Shown piece after piece: positions 47,879-56,600 of a stretch of 64,000 nucleotides of DNA. Position numbers and translations under genes: made by a program. Below the pieces are notes generated by a model. That model saw only the letters and a program-made list of their open reading frames with translations, was not told where the DNA came from and did not search any database. How positions within the stretch are numbered: position 1 is the first letter of the stretch; every line of letters begins with the position of its first letter. Origin of the DNA: Sphingomonas taxi (GTDB taxonomy: Bacteria > Pseudomonadota > Alphaproteobacteria > Sphingomonadales > Sphingomonadaceae); assembly GCF_000764535.1 (NCBI RefSeq), contig NZ_CP009571.1, positions 3,658,001 to 3,722,000 on the forward strand, read 5' to 3'.

Positions 47879-48889
47879 TCAGAACGCCGCGATCGCCTTG
47901 AGCACCCGATCGGCCTGCGCCACCAGCCGCGGCAGTTCCGCCGGCAGGTCGATCGCGGCGACGCTGTGCGTGTGCAAAGCATCGGTGTCGATCGCGCCCT
48001 GCCGGATCGCGTCGATCACGCGGGCGAAGTCGGCGGCGAGCGCGTTGCGGCTGGCGAGCAGCGTCGTCTCGCGCTTGTGGAAGTCTGGGTCGGCGAAGAT
48101 CAGGTCACCCTTGGCGACGCCTACCAGCACGTAGCTGCCGCCATGCGCGACCTCGGCGAGGCCGGCGTTCATCGCCGCGATGCTGCCGGTGGCGTCGAAC
48201 ACCGTCGCAAAGCCGCTGCCCTCGGTCAGCACCGCGAGGCGCGCCGCGGCACCCTCGTCGGCAAGGATGCAATCGCCGAAGCCGAGCCGGTCGCGGGCAT
48301 GGTCGAGCCGGGCGGCGCGCGTGTCACAGAGCACGACGTGCGCGCCATCCAGTCGCGCGAACAAGGCGGTGGCGACGCCGATCGGTCCCGCGCCGCGGAC
48401 CAGCACGCGCTCGCCCGCCGCCAGTCGCGCGCGCGCGACCGCATGCGCGCCGATCGCGAGGAATTCGACCATCGCCGCCTGGTCGAGGCTGAGCCCGGTC
48501 GCATCGATCGCGGCGCGTTCGGGGATCGCGATCACCTCCGCCATGCCACCGTCGACATGGACGCCGAGCACCGCGACGGTGACGCAGCAATTGGGCTTGC
48601 CGCCGCGACAGGCGACACAGACGCCGCAGGCGAGATAGGGATTGATCGTGATCCGCTGGCCGGCGCGGAAGGCGCTGCCCGCGGGCGCCTCGACCACCTC
48701 GCCGGCGAGTTCGTGCCCCATCACCCGCGGATAGGCGAGGAACGGCTGGTTGCCGGCGTAAATATGGTAATCGGTGCCGCACAGGCCGACGCGGCGGATG
48801 CGGACCAGTAGTTCGCCCGGCCCCGCCTGCGGCGGGTCGCGCTCGACCGCCTGCAGGTCGAAAGGTTGCTGGCACACGATCGTCAACAC
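47879..48889 (-). CDS. zinc-dependent sugar dehydrogenase, probably of L-fucose catabolism
   Basis: 336 residues from the GTG at 48889. Catalytic zinc site RRVGLCGTDYHIY and MGHELAGEVV; structural zinc lobe CGVCVACRGGKPNCC; nucleotide loop VRGAGPIGVATALFA. Members oxidise sugar or sugar-acid hydroxyls (L-galactonate, L-threonine, sorbitol types). Beside the mutarotase and lactonase it may be L-fucose dehydrogenase or 2-keto-3-deoxy-L-fuconate dehydrogenase; sequence alone does not decide. A perfect inverted repeat 13 bases upstream is a likely operator. Confidence 0.9.
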   Translation of the reverse strand: MLTIVCQQPFDLQAVERDPPQAGPGELLVRIRRVGLCGTDYHIYAGNQPFLAYPRVMGHELAGEVVEAPAGSAFRAGQRITINPYLACGVCVACRGGKPNCCVTVAVLGVHVDGGMAEVIAIPERAAIDATGLSLDQAAMVEFLAIGAHAVARARLAAGERVLVRGAGPIGVATALFARLDGAHVVLCDTRAARLDHARDRLGFGDCILADEGAAARLAVLTEGSGFATVFDATGSIAAMNAGLAEVAHGGSYVLVGVAKGDLIFADPDFHKRETTLLASRNALAADFARVIDAIRQGAIDTDALHTHSVAAIDLPAELPRLVAQADRVLKAIAAF

Positions 48890-48901
48890 AAGGCCAGCCT
48901 C

Positions 48902-48925
48902 TATTTGCAAGTCAGCTTGCAAATA
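48902..48925. promoter_or_regulatory. perfect inverted-repeat operator candidate
   Basis: TATTTGCAAG, spacer TCAG, CTTGCAAATA: a perfect 10-base inverted repeat between the sugar dehydrogenase and the IclR gene, 13 bases from the dehydrogenase start. The half-site ATTTGCAAG recurs before the GH29 gene (51257). Best candidate for the binding site of the adjacent IclR regulator; the regulator link is inferred. Confidence 0.7.
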
Positions 48926-48977
48926 TGAAAGAACACGGGATCTGGCAAGCACCGATCGCCGACCCGCGGCGAACCGG

Positions 48978-49757
48978 TCAGGAGGGGTGGTAGCCCATCG
49001 CGATCGAGATGTCGGCGGCGGCGTTGCGCAGATGCTCGCGTGCCGCCTGCATGTCGACGGTCTGCGATCCGTCGATCAGTTCGAGGAAGGGGATGGTCAG
49101 CGCCGCCGCGACCTGCCCGTCGAAGCCGAAGATCGGGAAGCTGAGGTCGGTGACGCCGCGGGTGATCGGGCTCTTGCGCTGATCGTAACCGCGGGCGCGG
49201 ACCTGCGCCAATTGCCGGTCGAGCGCCGCGCGATCGACCGGTGTGCGGGCCGCGGGGATCGCCTGCGCGAGCACCTGGTCGCGTGCCTCGTCGGAGGAGA
49301 AAGCGAGCAGCACGTTGCCCGAACAGCTCGCCAGCATGTCGATCCCGGCGCCGAGCCGCAGCGAAAAGCCGCGCGTGCCCGGATTCTGTTCGCGGGTGAT
49401 GACGAGGCCGCTGCCGTCGTTGACGACGACGAGGTGGCAGGACTGGCCGGTGTCGATCGCGAGGCGGCGCATCGCGGCGCGCGCGGCGGTGACGAGATCC
49501 TGCGCGGGCGTCGCGCGATAGGCGAGGTCGAGCAGCTTGTAGGCGACCGAATAGCGATCGTCCTTGCTCGATTTCTGGAGATAGCCGAGCTTCTCCATCA
49601 CCACGACGATGCGGAACAGCTCGCCGACCGAACGGTTGAGCCGCACCGCCATCTCGCTGATCAGGATACCGCTCGGCTGCGTTTCGAGCAGTTCGAAGAT
49701 CTCGAACGCCTTTTCCACGGCCGGCGCCGCGTAGGTCGTCTTCGAACCCGATGCCAT
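48978..49757 (-). CDS. IclR-family transcriptional regulator
   Basis: 259 residues. N-terminal winged helix (AVEKAFEIFELLETQPSGIL, ISEMAVRLNRSVGELFRIVV) and the C-terminal IclR effector domain with the conserved ASCSGNVLLAF and RGVTDLSFPIFG (Ser/Cys and Asp-containing pocket). It sits in the middle of the L-fucose genes and probably controls them in response to a sugar acid. Transcribed away from the mutarotase and toward the dehydrogenase, with inverted repeats on both sides. Confidence 0.92.
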   Translation of the reverse strand: MASGSKTTYAAPAVEKAFEIFELLETQPSGILISEMAVRLNRSVGELFRIVVVMEKLGYLQKSSKDDRYSVAYKLLDLAYRATPAQDLVTAARAAMRRLAIDTGQSCHLVVVNDGSGLVITREQNPGTRGFSLRLGAGIDMLASCSGNVLLAFSSDEARDQVLAQAIPAARTPVDRAALDRQLAQVRARGYDQRKSPITRGVTDLSFPIFGFDGQVAAALTIPFLELIDGSQTVDMQAAREHLRNAAADISIAMGYHPS

Positions 49758-49903
49758 CTGGCCCTCCTCCGTTCGTCGTCGCCATGCGGGGACCGCAGGC
49801 GGCTGTCAAATCGCTCGCCGCTGCCGGATGCGCGCCGAGCTGCGCGAGGCGGCGGCACGCGCGCCTTGCCGCATCCCGGCGTACGGGCGATGTTGCCGCA
49901 TCC

Positions 49904-49917
49904 CCAAGCACTTGCAG
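49904..49917. promoter_or_regulatory. weak operator-like half-sites before the mutarotase gene
   Basis: CCAAGCACTTGCAG contains CAAG and CTTGCA in opposed orientation, resembling the TGCAAG core of the sites at 48902 and 51257. It lies directly before the mutarotase start. Weak on its own; recorded because of the shared core. Confidence 0.3.
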
Positions 49918-49931
49918 CGAGAATGCCGACG

Positions 49932-50279
49932 ATGACGCGCCACCTTCTGTTCCTCGACATCGATCCGTCGTCGGCCTCGGTCGCGGCCTATCGCGACTGG
50001 CACCGCGCCGGCGGGCCTCCCGCCGCGATCAACCGCTCGATTCGCGCCAGCGGCATCGAATCGCTCGAGATCTGGCACGTCGGCGACCGGCTCGCGATGA
50101 TCATGGAGACCGGCCCCGATTTCTCCGCCGCGGCGAAGGCGGCGGCGGATGCGGCGGACCCCGACGTCCAGGCCTGGGAAGCGTTGATGGAGCGCTTCCA
50201 GCGGCGGCTGCCGTTCGCCCCCGACGGCGAGAAATGGGTCGCGGCGGAGCGCGTCTATTCGCTCGACGAACAGCCCTGA
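49932..50279 (+). CDS. L-rhamnose/L-fucose mutarotase family protein
   Basis: 115 residues: RHLLFLDIDPS, YRDWHRAGGPPAAINRSIRA (the conserved His/Pro region), GIESLEIWHVGDRLAMIMET and a C-terminal WVAAERVYSLDE. This dimeric alpha+beta-barrel family interconverts alpha and beta anomers of L-rhamnose or L-fucose. Next to a fuconolactonase the fucose form is more likely. ATG at 49932 chosen by match to the family N-terminus; an ATG at 49923 adds three residues. Confidence 0.88.
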   Translation: MTRHLLFLDIDPSSASVAAYRDWHRAGGPPAAINRSIRASGIESLEIWHVGDRLAMIMETGPDFSAAAKAAADAADPDVQAWEALMERFQRRLPFAPDGEKWVAAERVYSLDEQP

Positions 50280-50355
50280 CGTGCCGCCCGGCGGCCTTGT
50301 CGCCGCGGTAAGACTATGAAAGGCGACGATCTTTCACGACAAGGCGAGGTGGAAC

Positions 50356-51222
50356 GTGGCAATCGGAACGGCAGGCAGCACCGCGATCGCCGGGGTGGTC
50401 GACGCGCATCACCATGTCTGGCGGCTCGACTGGCCGGGGCATCAATGGCCCGATGCGAGCCTGCCGGCGATCCACCGTGACTTTGCGCTCGCCGATCTGC
50501 GCGCCGACAGTCGCGGCGTGGATCTCGCCGCGACGGTGCTCGTCCAGTCGCAGCCGACCGATGCCGATACCGACCGGCTCTGCGCGATCGCCGCCGCCGA
50601 GCCGCTGGTCGGCGCGCTGGTCGGCTGGGTCGATCTCGCCGCCGCCGACGCGCCGCGCCGGATCGCGCAACTGGCGGCGGCCCCCAAGCTGCGCGGGCTG
50701 CGGCCGATGCTCCAGTCGATCGCCGACACCGACTGGATCCTGCAACCGGCGCTGGACGATGCGATCGCGGCGATGGTCGCGCACGGCCTGCGCTTCGACG
50801 CGCTGGTCCAGCCGCGCCATCTCAGCGCGCTGCATCGCCTCGCGCACCGCTGGCCCGACCTGCCGATCGTGATCGATCACGCCGCCAAGCCGAGCGCGGC
50901 GGCAGGCGGGCTCGATCCGTGGCGCGACGAGATCGCCGCGCTGGCGGCGTGCGACACCGTCTGGTGCAAATTGTCCGGCCTGCGCACCGAACAGCCGCCG
51001 GGCGAGCCCGCCGCGGCTCTGGCGCCCTATGTCGCGCATCTCGTCGCCTGTTTCGGCGAGCGGCTGATGTGGGGCAGCGATTGGCCGGTGCTGCACCTTA
51101 GCGGCGACGATTACGGCAGCTGGTTCCAGGCCGCCCGCACGCTCGCCGCACTCGACCCCGCCGGCGAGCGCAGCCTGTTCGCCGACAGCGCCCGGCGGTT
51201 CTACGGACTCGCCCTGCCATAG
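50356..51222 (+). CDS. amidohydrolase-family L-fuconolactonase-like hydrolase
   Basis: 288 residues from a GTG with AAGGCGAGG upstream. A TIM-barrel of the COG3618 type: VVDAHHHVWRLDWPGH (metal ligands), RGLRPMLQSIADTDW, VIDHAAKP and the terminal MWGSDWPVL with the catalytic Asp. Relatives open L-fucono-1,5-lactone, galactonolactone or related aldonolactones. Follows the mutarotase by 76 bases, a gap holding the small inverted repeat TGAAAG/CTTTCA near 50317-50336. Fits the second step of non-phosphorylated L-fucose oxidation. Confidence 0.9.
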   Translation: MAIGTAGSTAIAGVVDAHHHVWRLDWPGHQWPDASLPAIHRDFALADLRADSRGVDLAATVLVQSQPTDADTDRLCAIAAAEPLVGALVGWVDLAAADAPRRIAQLAAAPKLRGLRPMLQSIADTDWILQPALDDAIAAMVAHGLRFDALVQPRHLSALHRLAHRWPDLPIVIDHAAKPSAAAGGLDPWRDEIAALAACDTVWCKLSGLRTEQPPGEPAAALAPYVAHLVACFGERLMWGSDWPVLHLSGDDYGSWFQAARTLAALDPAGERSLFADSARRFYGLALP

Positions 51223-51256
51223 AATGCCCGGAAGATCGCTTGCCTAATGAAAATAC

Positions 51257-51277
51257 ATTTGCAAGTATGATAACTTG
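51257..51277. promoter_or_regulatory. operator candidate before GH29/GH42
   Basis: ATTTGCAAGTATGATAACTTG: the half-site ATTTGCAAG is identical to the one at 48902, and CAAGT/ACTTG form an imperfect inverted repeat. It lies about 45 bases before the GH29 start, a promoter position, and suggests that the glycosidases belong to the same regulon as the dehydrogenase. Confidence 0.6.
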
Positions 51278-51319
51278 ACCGAGCGCCCGACCTGGCGGCG
51301 AGCGGCGCGGGAGAGAGAC

Positions 51320-52858
51320 ATGGCGGGCATCAGCAAGCGCGAATTGTTGGGGGCATCGCTCGGCGCGGGGCTCGCCGCCGGGCCGTTCGCGCGCGCCGTC
51401 GCCGCCGCACCGCTGCCCGCGATCGCCCCCGGCCGCTTCCAGCCGACGGTGGACTCGCTCAGCGCCTATCAGACGCCCGACTGGTTCCGCGACGCCAAGT
51501 TCGGCATCTGGGCGCATTGGGGGCCGCAGGCGGTGCCGCGGCGGGGCGATTGGTACGCGCGCTTCATGTACGTGCCGGGTCATCCGCATTACGCGCATCA
51601 CCTCGCCACCTACGGCCATCCGTCCGAATTCGGCTATAAGGACATCATTCCGCTGTGGACCGCGGACAAGTTCGATCCCGAAGCGCTGATGGACCGCTAC
51701 GCCGCCGCGGGCGCCAAATATTTCGTGTCGATGGGCGTCCATCACGACAATTTCGACCTGTGGAAGTCGCGGCATCATCGCTGGAACGCGGTCGCGATGG
51801 GACCCAAGCGCGATATCGTCGGCGACTGGCAAAAGGCCGCGACGCGTCGCAAGCTGCGCTTCGGCGTCTCCGAACATCTCGGCGCCAGCCACAATTGGTG
51901 GTATCCGAGCCATCTCTACGACCAGTTCTGGCCGAAGCTCGGCGTCGATTACGACGGCGCCGATCCGCGCTTCGCCGATCTCTACCACAAGCCGCACGAC
52001 GAGCCCTACACCAACAAGCCGGGCAGCTGGTACACCAACGATCCGGCCTATCATGCGCTGTGGTTCGCGCGCATCCGCGACCTCGTCGACAGCTACCAGC
52101 CCGACCTGCTCTATTCCGACGGCGGCCTGCCGTTCGGCGCCACCGGCCGGTCGCTGGTCGCGCATCTCTACAACAGCAGCATCGCCCGCCACGGCAAGCT
52201 CGACGCGGTCTACACCTGCAAGGATCAGGGCTCGGGCGATTTCTACAAGGGCGCCTGCGTCCAGGACGTCGAGCGCGGCGTGCTCGCCGGCATCAACCCG
52301 CTGGCCTGGCAGACCGACACGTCGAACGGCGACTGGTTCGACAATGTCGACGACAAGTTCAAGACGCCGCCGCAGGTGATCGCGATGCTCGCCGACATCG
52401 TCAGCAAGAACGGCAACATGCTGCTCAACGTCGCGCTGCATGCCGACGGCAGCCTGCCGCCGCAGTCGGAGACGCTGCTCGCCGAACTCGCCGCATGGAT
52501 GGCGGTCAATGCCGAGGCGATCCACGGCACCCGGCCGTGGACGATCTACGGCGAGGGGCCGACCGAGGCGGTGGCGGGCAGCTTCAAGGAAGATGGCAGC
52601 TACGTCGCACAGGACATCCGTTTCACCACCAAACGCGGCCGGCTGTATGCGATCACGCTCGGCGAGCCCGCCGGCGCGACCGCGATCAAGGCGCTGGCGC
52701 AGGGCAATCCGCACGATCCGCGCCGGATCCGGCGGGTGCGCCTGCTCGGCCACGGCGGCGCGATCCGCTTCGAACAGACCGGCCAGGCGCTGGTGATCGA
52801 ACGACCGGACCGGCTGCCGACCCGCCACGCCAGCGTGTTCGAGATCAGCTTCGCCTGA
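51320..52858 (+). CDS. exported GH29 alpha-L-fucosidase
   Basis: 512 residues from the ATG at 51320, which has a GGGAGAGAGAC ribosome site; the leader is SKRELLGASLGAGLAAG, a Tat-like KR variant. Catalytic barrel: DWFRDAKFGIWAHWGPQAVP, FVSMGVHHDNFDLW, and LLYSDGGLPFG with the nucleophile Asp; C-terminal beta domain WTIYGEGPTEAV to the end. Unlike the enzyme at the left end it has no discoidin domains. Releases alpha-linked fucose in the periplasm. Followed after 33 bases by the GH42 gene, probably one transcript. Confidence 0.94.
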   Translation: MAGISKRELLGASLGAGLAAGPFARAVAAAPLPAIAPGRFQPTVDSLSAYQTPDWFRDAKFGIWAHWGPQAVPRRGDWYARFMYVPGHPHYAHHLATYGHPSEFGYKDIIPLWTADKFDPEALMDRYAAAGAKYFVSMGVHHDNFDLWKSRHHRWNAVAMGPKRDIVGDWQKAATRRKLRFGVSEHLGASHNWWYPSHLYDQFWPKLGVDYDGADPRFADLYHKPHDEPYTNKPGSWYTNDPAYHALWFARIRDLVDSYQPDLLYSDGGLPFGATGRSLVAHLYNSSIARHGKLDAVYTCKDQGSGDFYKGACVQDVERGVLAGINPLAWQTDTSNGDWFDNVDDKFKTPPQVIAMLADIVSKNGNMLLNVALHADGSLPPQSETLLAELAAWMAVNAEAIHGTRPWTIYGEGPTEAVAGSFKEDGSYVAQDIRFTTKRGRLYAITLGEPAGATAIKALAQGNPHDPRRIRRVRLLGHGGAIRFEQTGQALVIERPDRLPTRHASVFEISFA

Positions 52859-52891
52859 GCGGCGATCCTAAAGACAATCGAAAGTACAATC

Positions 52892-54952
52892 ATGATCCCG
52901 ATCAAATCCTTCGCGCTCGCGGCGGGTGCGCTCCTGCTGGCGGCGGCGCCGGCCCCCGCGGTCCACGCGCAGGATTCCGCAATGCGCGCCGACTGGCCCG
53001 GCAAGGGCGATCTGTTCGTCGGCACCTGCTACCAGCCGGTCGACCGGTCGCCGGCGCAGATCGCGCAGGACATTGCGGTGATGAAGGGCGCGGGCTTCAC
53101 GATGGTCCGCATGGGCGACCTGTCGTGGGATTCGTTCGAGCCGGAGGAGGGGCGCTACACCTTCGCCTGGTTCGACAGCGTCATGGACCAGATGCACCGC
53201 GCCGGCATCCGGGTGGTGCTCGACATCCCCGGCCTGCCGGCGCCCGGCTGGCTGCACAAGACATATCCCGGCGTCGACCTGATCAACCAGGACGGCGCGC
53301 GGCTGCATGCCGCCAGCCGCTATTGGGACGACATCAGCGATCCCGACTACCGCCGGCACGTCCATGCGCTCGCCGAGCAGATGCTCAAGCGCTACGCGCA
53401 CCACCCCGCGGTGATCGCGATCGGCTATGACAATGAGGTCGGCAGCTCGCCGATGTCCTATTCGGACGGAGTCCGGCAGCGGTTCGTCGGCTGGCTCAAG
53501 CAAAAATATGGCACGATCGAGGCGCTCAACACCGCCTGGGCGACGCAGCGCTGGTCGCGGCGCATCGCCGATTGGGACGGCGTCGACATTCCTTATGGCA
53601 ACGGGCCGGGGCCGAACGAGCGCAATCTCGACCTCCATCGTTTCTGGTCCGACCAGACGATCGCCGCGCTCGACGATCTCGACGGCGTCCGCCGGCAATA
53701 TGCCCCGCACCTGCCGACCGCATCGAACCTGTGGCCGGAGGCGGGCAACAAGGGATTCGACTATCTGCGGTCGTGGAACCGCTATGCGACCTATGGCGCG
53801 CTCGGCTTCTATCCGGGCGATGCGCTCGGCGCCGCGTTCCAGGTGATGATGATGAAGGCGGGACACCGGACGCCGGTGTGGTTCAACGAATTCACCGCCG
53901 GCGGCGGCGGCGATTACGGCATGCCGGACCGGTCGCGGATGTGGGCCTATTTCGGCCTGCTCAATTATGCGCAGACCTTCCTCGCCTGGACGTTCAACTC
54001 GCATCTCGGCGGCGAGGAGCAATCGTTGTTCGGGCTGCTCGATCATGACGACCGGCCGTCGTGGAAGGTCGCCGAATTCGCGCGGATCGCCAAGGAGTTC
54101 GGCAGGATGAAGACGCTCGGCTTCCCGCGCGACGTACAGCCGCAGGTGGCGATCGCTTATTCGTTCGATACCAACTGGCTGGTCAGCCCGCCGCCCGGCC
54201 CCAATACGATCAAGCAATATTTCGCCGGCAGCTACGTCGATCAGGCCAAGGCGGCGTTCCAGCCTTTGTTCGAGGACAATGTCGATACCGCGGTGATCGA
54301 CATCGCGCACGACCCGATCGACGCCTACAAACTCGTCGTGCTGCCGAGCGCCTATATCATGGATGCGCCGACCGCCGCGGCGGTGCGGCGCTATGTTGCG
54401 GGCGGCGGCACCGTGGTGATGACCGGCTATTCCGCCAAGGCGGACGAGACCGGCAAATGGTTCGCGACGCCGCTGCCCGGGCGACTTACCGATGTGTTCG
54501 GGCTGCGCACCAACGCCTTCTACCGCGCCGCCACGCCGCTCAAGGTGACGCTGAACGGCGCGACGGCGACCGCGACGGACGGCTATTACGAGATCCTCGA
54601 ACCCTCGACCGCCAGGCCGCTCGCGATGTTCGACGGGCTCGCGCAGCCGACGCCGGCGATCACCGTCAACCGCTTCGGCAAGGGGCGCGCCATCTATCTG
54701 GCGACCGCGCCGCAGGCGGCGCTGCTCGGCCCGCTGCTCCTCTCGCTCTATGCCGGGACCGGCATCGTGCCGGGGCCGAAGACGCCCGCCGGGGTCGTCG
54801 CGCGAACGGTCGAGGGGCGGACGATGTACGTCAACACGACCACGGCGCCGGTCGCGGTGCCGCTCGCCAAACCGGGTCGCGACATGATCGGCGGCCGCGC
54901 GGTGGCGGGAACGCTGACGCTGCCGGCCTATGAGGTGGCGCTGGTCGAGTGA
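52892..54952 (+). CDS. secreted GH42 beta-galactosidase
   Basis: 686 residues with a Sec signal (SFALAAGALLLAAAPAPAVH). GH42 order: TIM barrel (VRMGDLSWDSFEPEEGRYTF), acid/base Glu in IGYDNEVGSSP, nucleophile Glu in VWFNEFTAGGGG, then the trimerisation domain (LVVLPSAYIMDAP, GGGTVVMTGYSAK) and a short beta domain. Together with the fucosidase it could strip Fuc-alpha-1,2-Gal-beta ends, as in xyloglucan or arabinogalactan side chains. Substrate inferred. Confidence 0.93.
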   Translation: MIPIKSFALAAGALLLAAAPAPAVHAQDSAMRADWPGKGDLFVGTCYQPVDRSPAQIAQDIAVMKGAGFTMVRMGDLSWDSFEPEEGRYTFAWFDSVMDQMHRAGIRVVLDIPGLPAPGWLHKTYPGVDLINQDGARLHAASRYWDDISDPDYRRHVHALAEQMLKRYAHHPAVIAIGYDNEVGSSPMSYSDGVRQRFVGWLKQKYGTIEALNTAWATQRWSRRIADWDGVDIPYGNGPGPNERNLDLHRFWSDQTIAALDDLDGVRRQYAPHLPTASNLWPEAGNKGFDYLRSWNRYATYGALGFYPGDALGAAFQVMMMKAGHRTPVWFNEFTAGGGGDYGMPDRSRMWAYFGLLNYAQTFLAWTFNSHLGGEEQSLFGLLDHDDRPSWKVAEFARIAKEFGRMKTLGFPRDVQPQVAIAYSFDTNWLVSPPPGPNTIKQYFAGSYVDQAKAAFQPLFEDNVDTAVIDIAHDPIDAYKLVVLPSAYIMDAPTAAAVRRYVAGGGTVVMTGYSAKADETGKWFATPLPGRLTDVFGLRTNAFYRAATPLKVTLNGATATATDGYYEILEPSTARPLAMFDGLAQPTPAITVNRFGKGRAIYLATAPQAALLGPLLLSLYAGTGIVPGPKTPAGVVARTVEGRTMYVNTTTAPVAVPLAKPGRDMIGGRAVAGTLTLPAYEVALVE

Positions 54953-54976
54953 GCCGCGGCCGGTGCGGCGGCGGCG

Positions 54977-55174
54977 CTACAGGCGGATGCCGCGCCGCGT
55001 CATCTCGGCCACCGCGATCGCGCCGAGCGGCGTGTCGGCCGAGGCGTTGAAGATATCGGCGAGGTCGAGCAGATCCTCGTCGCCGAGCTGGAGGATCGAG
55101 GTTTCGATGTCGGCGAGACGCTGCACCGCCAGCTCGCCGCGATCGGCAAGCCGCTTCATCCGTGTTCTTAGCAT
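54977..55174 (-). CDS. small hypothetical protein
   Basis: 65 residues, mainly helical and acidic in the middle (DIETSILQLGDEDLLDLADI), starting MLRTRMKRLADRGELAVQRL. No family recognised. ATG at 55174, or 55159. It lies 52 bases after the winged-helix-like gene on the same strand and may be co-transcribed with it. Confidence 0.55.
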   Translation of the reverse strand: MLRTRMKRLADRGELAVQRLADIETSILQLGDEDLLDLADIFNASADTPLGAIAVAEMTRRGIRL

Positions 55175-55226
55175 GACGGGGTCCTAGCAAAGATGGCGGG
55201 GCAATGGCAGCAGAGACTTGCCGCGG

Positions 55227-55592
55227 TCAATCGAGCCGGCGTTGCGCCTCGAACAAGCGTTCCAGCATCGTCTGGACCATCTCGTACCCCAGTTTCGACA
55301 GCGCCAGCAGGCCGTCGCGTCGCTCGATCAGCCCGGCTTGGGCGAGCGCGATCACCCAGCGTTCGGTCGTCGCGGGCGGCCCGCCGAGTTCGGCTTCCGA
55401 CGGATAATGCGCCGCTTCCTCGGCGACGAACAGCGCGAGCAGGATATTGGTCGGCAACGGCGCGTTGAAGCCTTGCGGCAGCGCCTCTGCCACCACCTGC
55501 GCCGCGGCGAGCATCCGCTCGGCGAGCTTGGTCGTGGTCGTCGTGCTCACGATCCGCACCGAACCATCCGACGGTGTCAAGGTGCGCGGCAT
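55227..55592 (-). CDS. putative winged-helix (MarR-like) small protein
   Basis: 121 residues. The central part (NILLALFVAEEAAHYPSEAE, ATTERWVIALAQAGLIERRD, LLALSKLGYEMVQTML) follows the helix-turn-helix-wing pattern of small MarR/PadR-like proteins, with AGLIERRDGLLALS as the wing. Function unknown; possibly a regulator. ATG at 55592. Confidence 0.65.
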   Translation of the reverse strand: MPRTLTPSDGSVRIVSTTTTTKLAERMLAAAQVVAEALPQGFNAPLPTNILLALFVAEEAAHYPSEAELGGPPATTERWVIALAQAGLIERRDGLLALSKLGYEMVQTMLERLFEAQRRLD

Positions 55593-55660
55593 GACCTTCT
55601 CCCCCCAAGGTCATCTGTTTAACTTCCATTGATATGGAAAATCAACAAGCTACGGTAAGA

Positions 55661-56002
55661 TCAATGCGGCGGCCCGGCCTGCATCCGCACCTCGATGTCG
55701 CTGAGCACGTCGACCGGCAGCGGATGGCTGAACTCCACGCCGACCTCATGCTCGCGGTTCCATGCGATCCAGCCTTCCAGCTTGGTCAGCTGCGGCATGT
55801 CGATCGTCACATAGGTGCCGACCGTGACGCGATGCGCCAGCATGATCCGGCATCCCAGATGGGTGATGTCGCTGATCGAACATGCCTCCGCATCGAACTT
55901 CATCGACGAGATCGTCGCCGGCCAGACGACGGCGAGACGCTCCGCCTGGCGCTCTTCTTGCGCGAGCCAGGACGGATAGGGGGTGGGATCTACGGAAGCC
56001 AT
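55661..56002 (-). CDS. PilZ-domain protein
   Basis: 113 residues from the ATG at 56002. The cyclic-di-GMP motifs are present in modified form: ERQAER (RxxxR) at residues ~19-24 and DITHLGCRI (D-x-[S/T]-x-x-G). The remaining strands (GTYVTIDMPQLTKLEGWIAW, HEVGVEFSHPLP) complete the small barrel. A single-domain PilZ protein of this size is a typical c-di-GMP effector for motility or surface traits, common in sphingomonads. Confidence 0.85.
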   Translation of the reverse strand: MASVDPTPYPSWLAQEERQAERLAVVWPATISSMKFDAEACSISDITHLGCRIMLAHRVTVGTYVTIDMPQLTKLEGWIAWNREHEVGVEFSHPLPVDVLSDIEVRMQAGPPH

Positions 56003-56169
56003 GGCTCCTGCTACGGAAAATAGGTTAATATCCCGTCTTGCCGGCGGCTGGACGGGCGCGCTGACACGATGGCAACAGCCAGTGGCACACGGGCAATGGC
56101 CGCGCCGGTATCGGCGTCGCACCCGCCGCTCTAGGGCCGGAGCCGACGGGCTGGATTGCGGGGGCACGC

Positions 56170-56331
56170 ATGACCTATTTCATCGTCGCGGCGGCGGCCA
56201 CGGTCGCTGCCGTCGCGACCTATGGCTATGGCCGGCATCGCCAGCGGCGTGCGCTGCGCAGCGATGCCCGCCGTCGCCTGTCGCGGACGATGGCCGGTGC
56301 CCGCGCCGGTGCCGGACGGTCGCGGGACTGA
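56170..56331 (+). CDS. 53-residue membrane-anchored basic peptide
   Basis: MTYFIVAAAATVAAVATYGY, one hydrophobic segment, then an Arg-rich tail (GRHRQRRALRSDARRR...). No family recognised and no strong ribosome site. Recorded as plausible: the frame is clean and the other strand is empty. Confidence 0.35.
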   Translation: MTYFIVAAAATVAAVATYGYGRHRQRRALRSDARRRLSRTMAGARAGAGRSRD

Positions 56332-56432
56332 CTTTTCGCCGTATCCGACCGCGCTGAACCCTGGATAAACACTTGGTTCAGCATCATTCCATAGCAGTGG
56401 GCGCAGTACCATGGGTTTTTGAGGAGCGTATC

Positions 56433-56564
56433 ATGCCTGCTCTACGCTGCCGCATCGGCCTGCATAAATGGACGATCAAGCCGGCGACCCACCGGCCGGG
56501 AACGACGGTCCACCGCTGTTCGCATTGCGGCCTCGTCCGCCTCCGCCACGCCCGGCCCAGCTAG
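56433..56564 (+). CDS. 43-residue zinc-ribbon-like peptide (DUF1660-like)
   Basis: MPALRCRIGLHKWTIKPATH, then a Pro/Thr linker and HRCSHCGLVRLRHARPS. The LHKW...C..CG..R pattern is like the small DUF1660 zinc-ribbon proteins. A GAGGAG ribosome site lies seven bases upstream of the ATG, which decides the start over the in-frame ATG at 56373. Confidence 0.6.
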   Translation: MPALRCRIGLHKWTIKPATHRPGTTVHRCSHCGLVRLRHARPS

Positions 56565-56600
56565 GCCGGATCGACAGTCCCGATCCCAGCGGCCCCGTCC

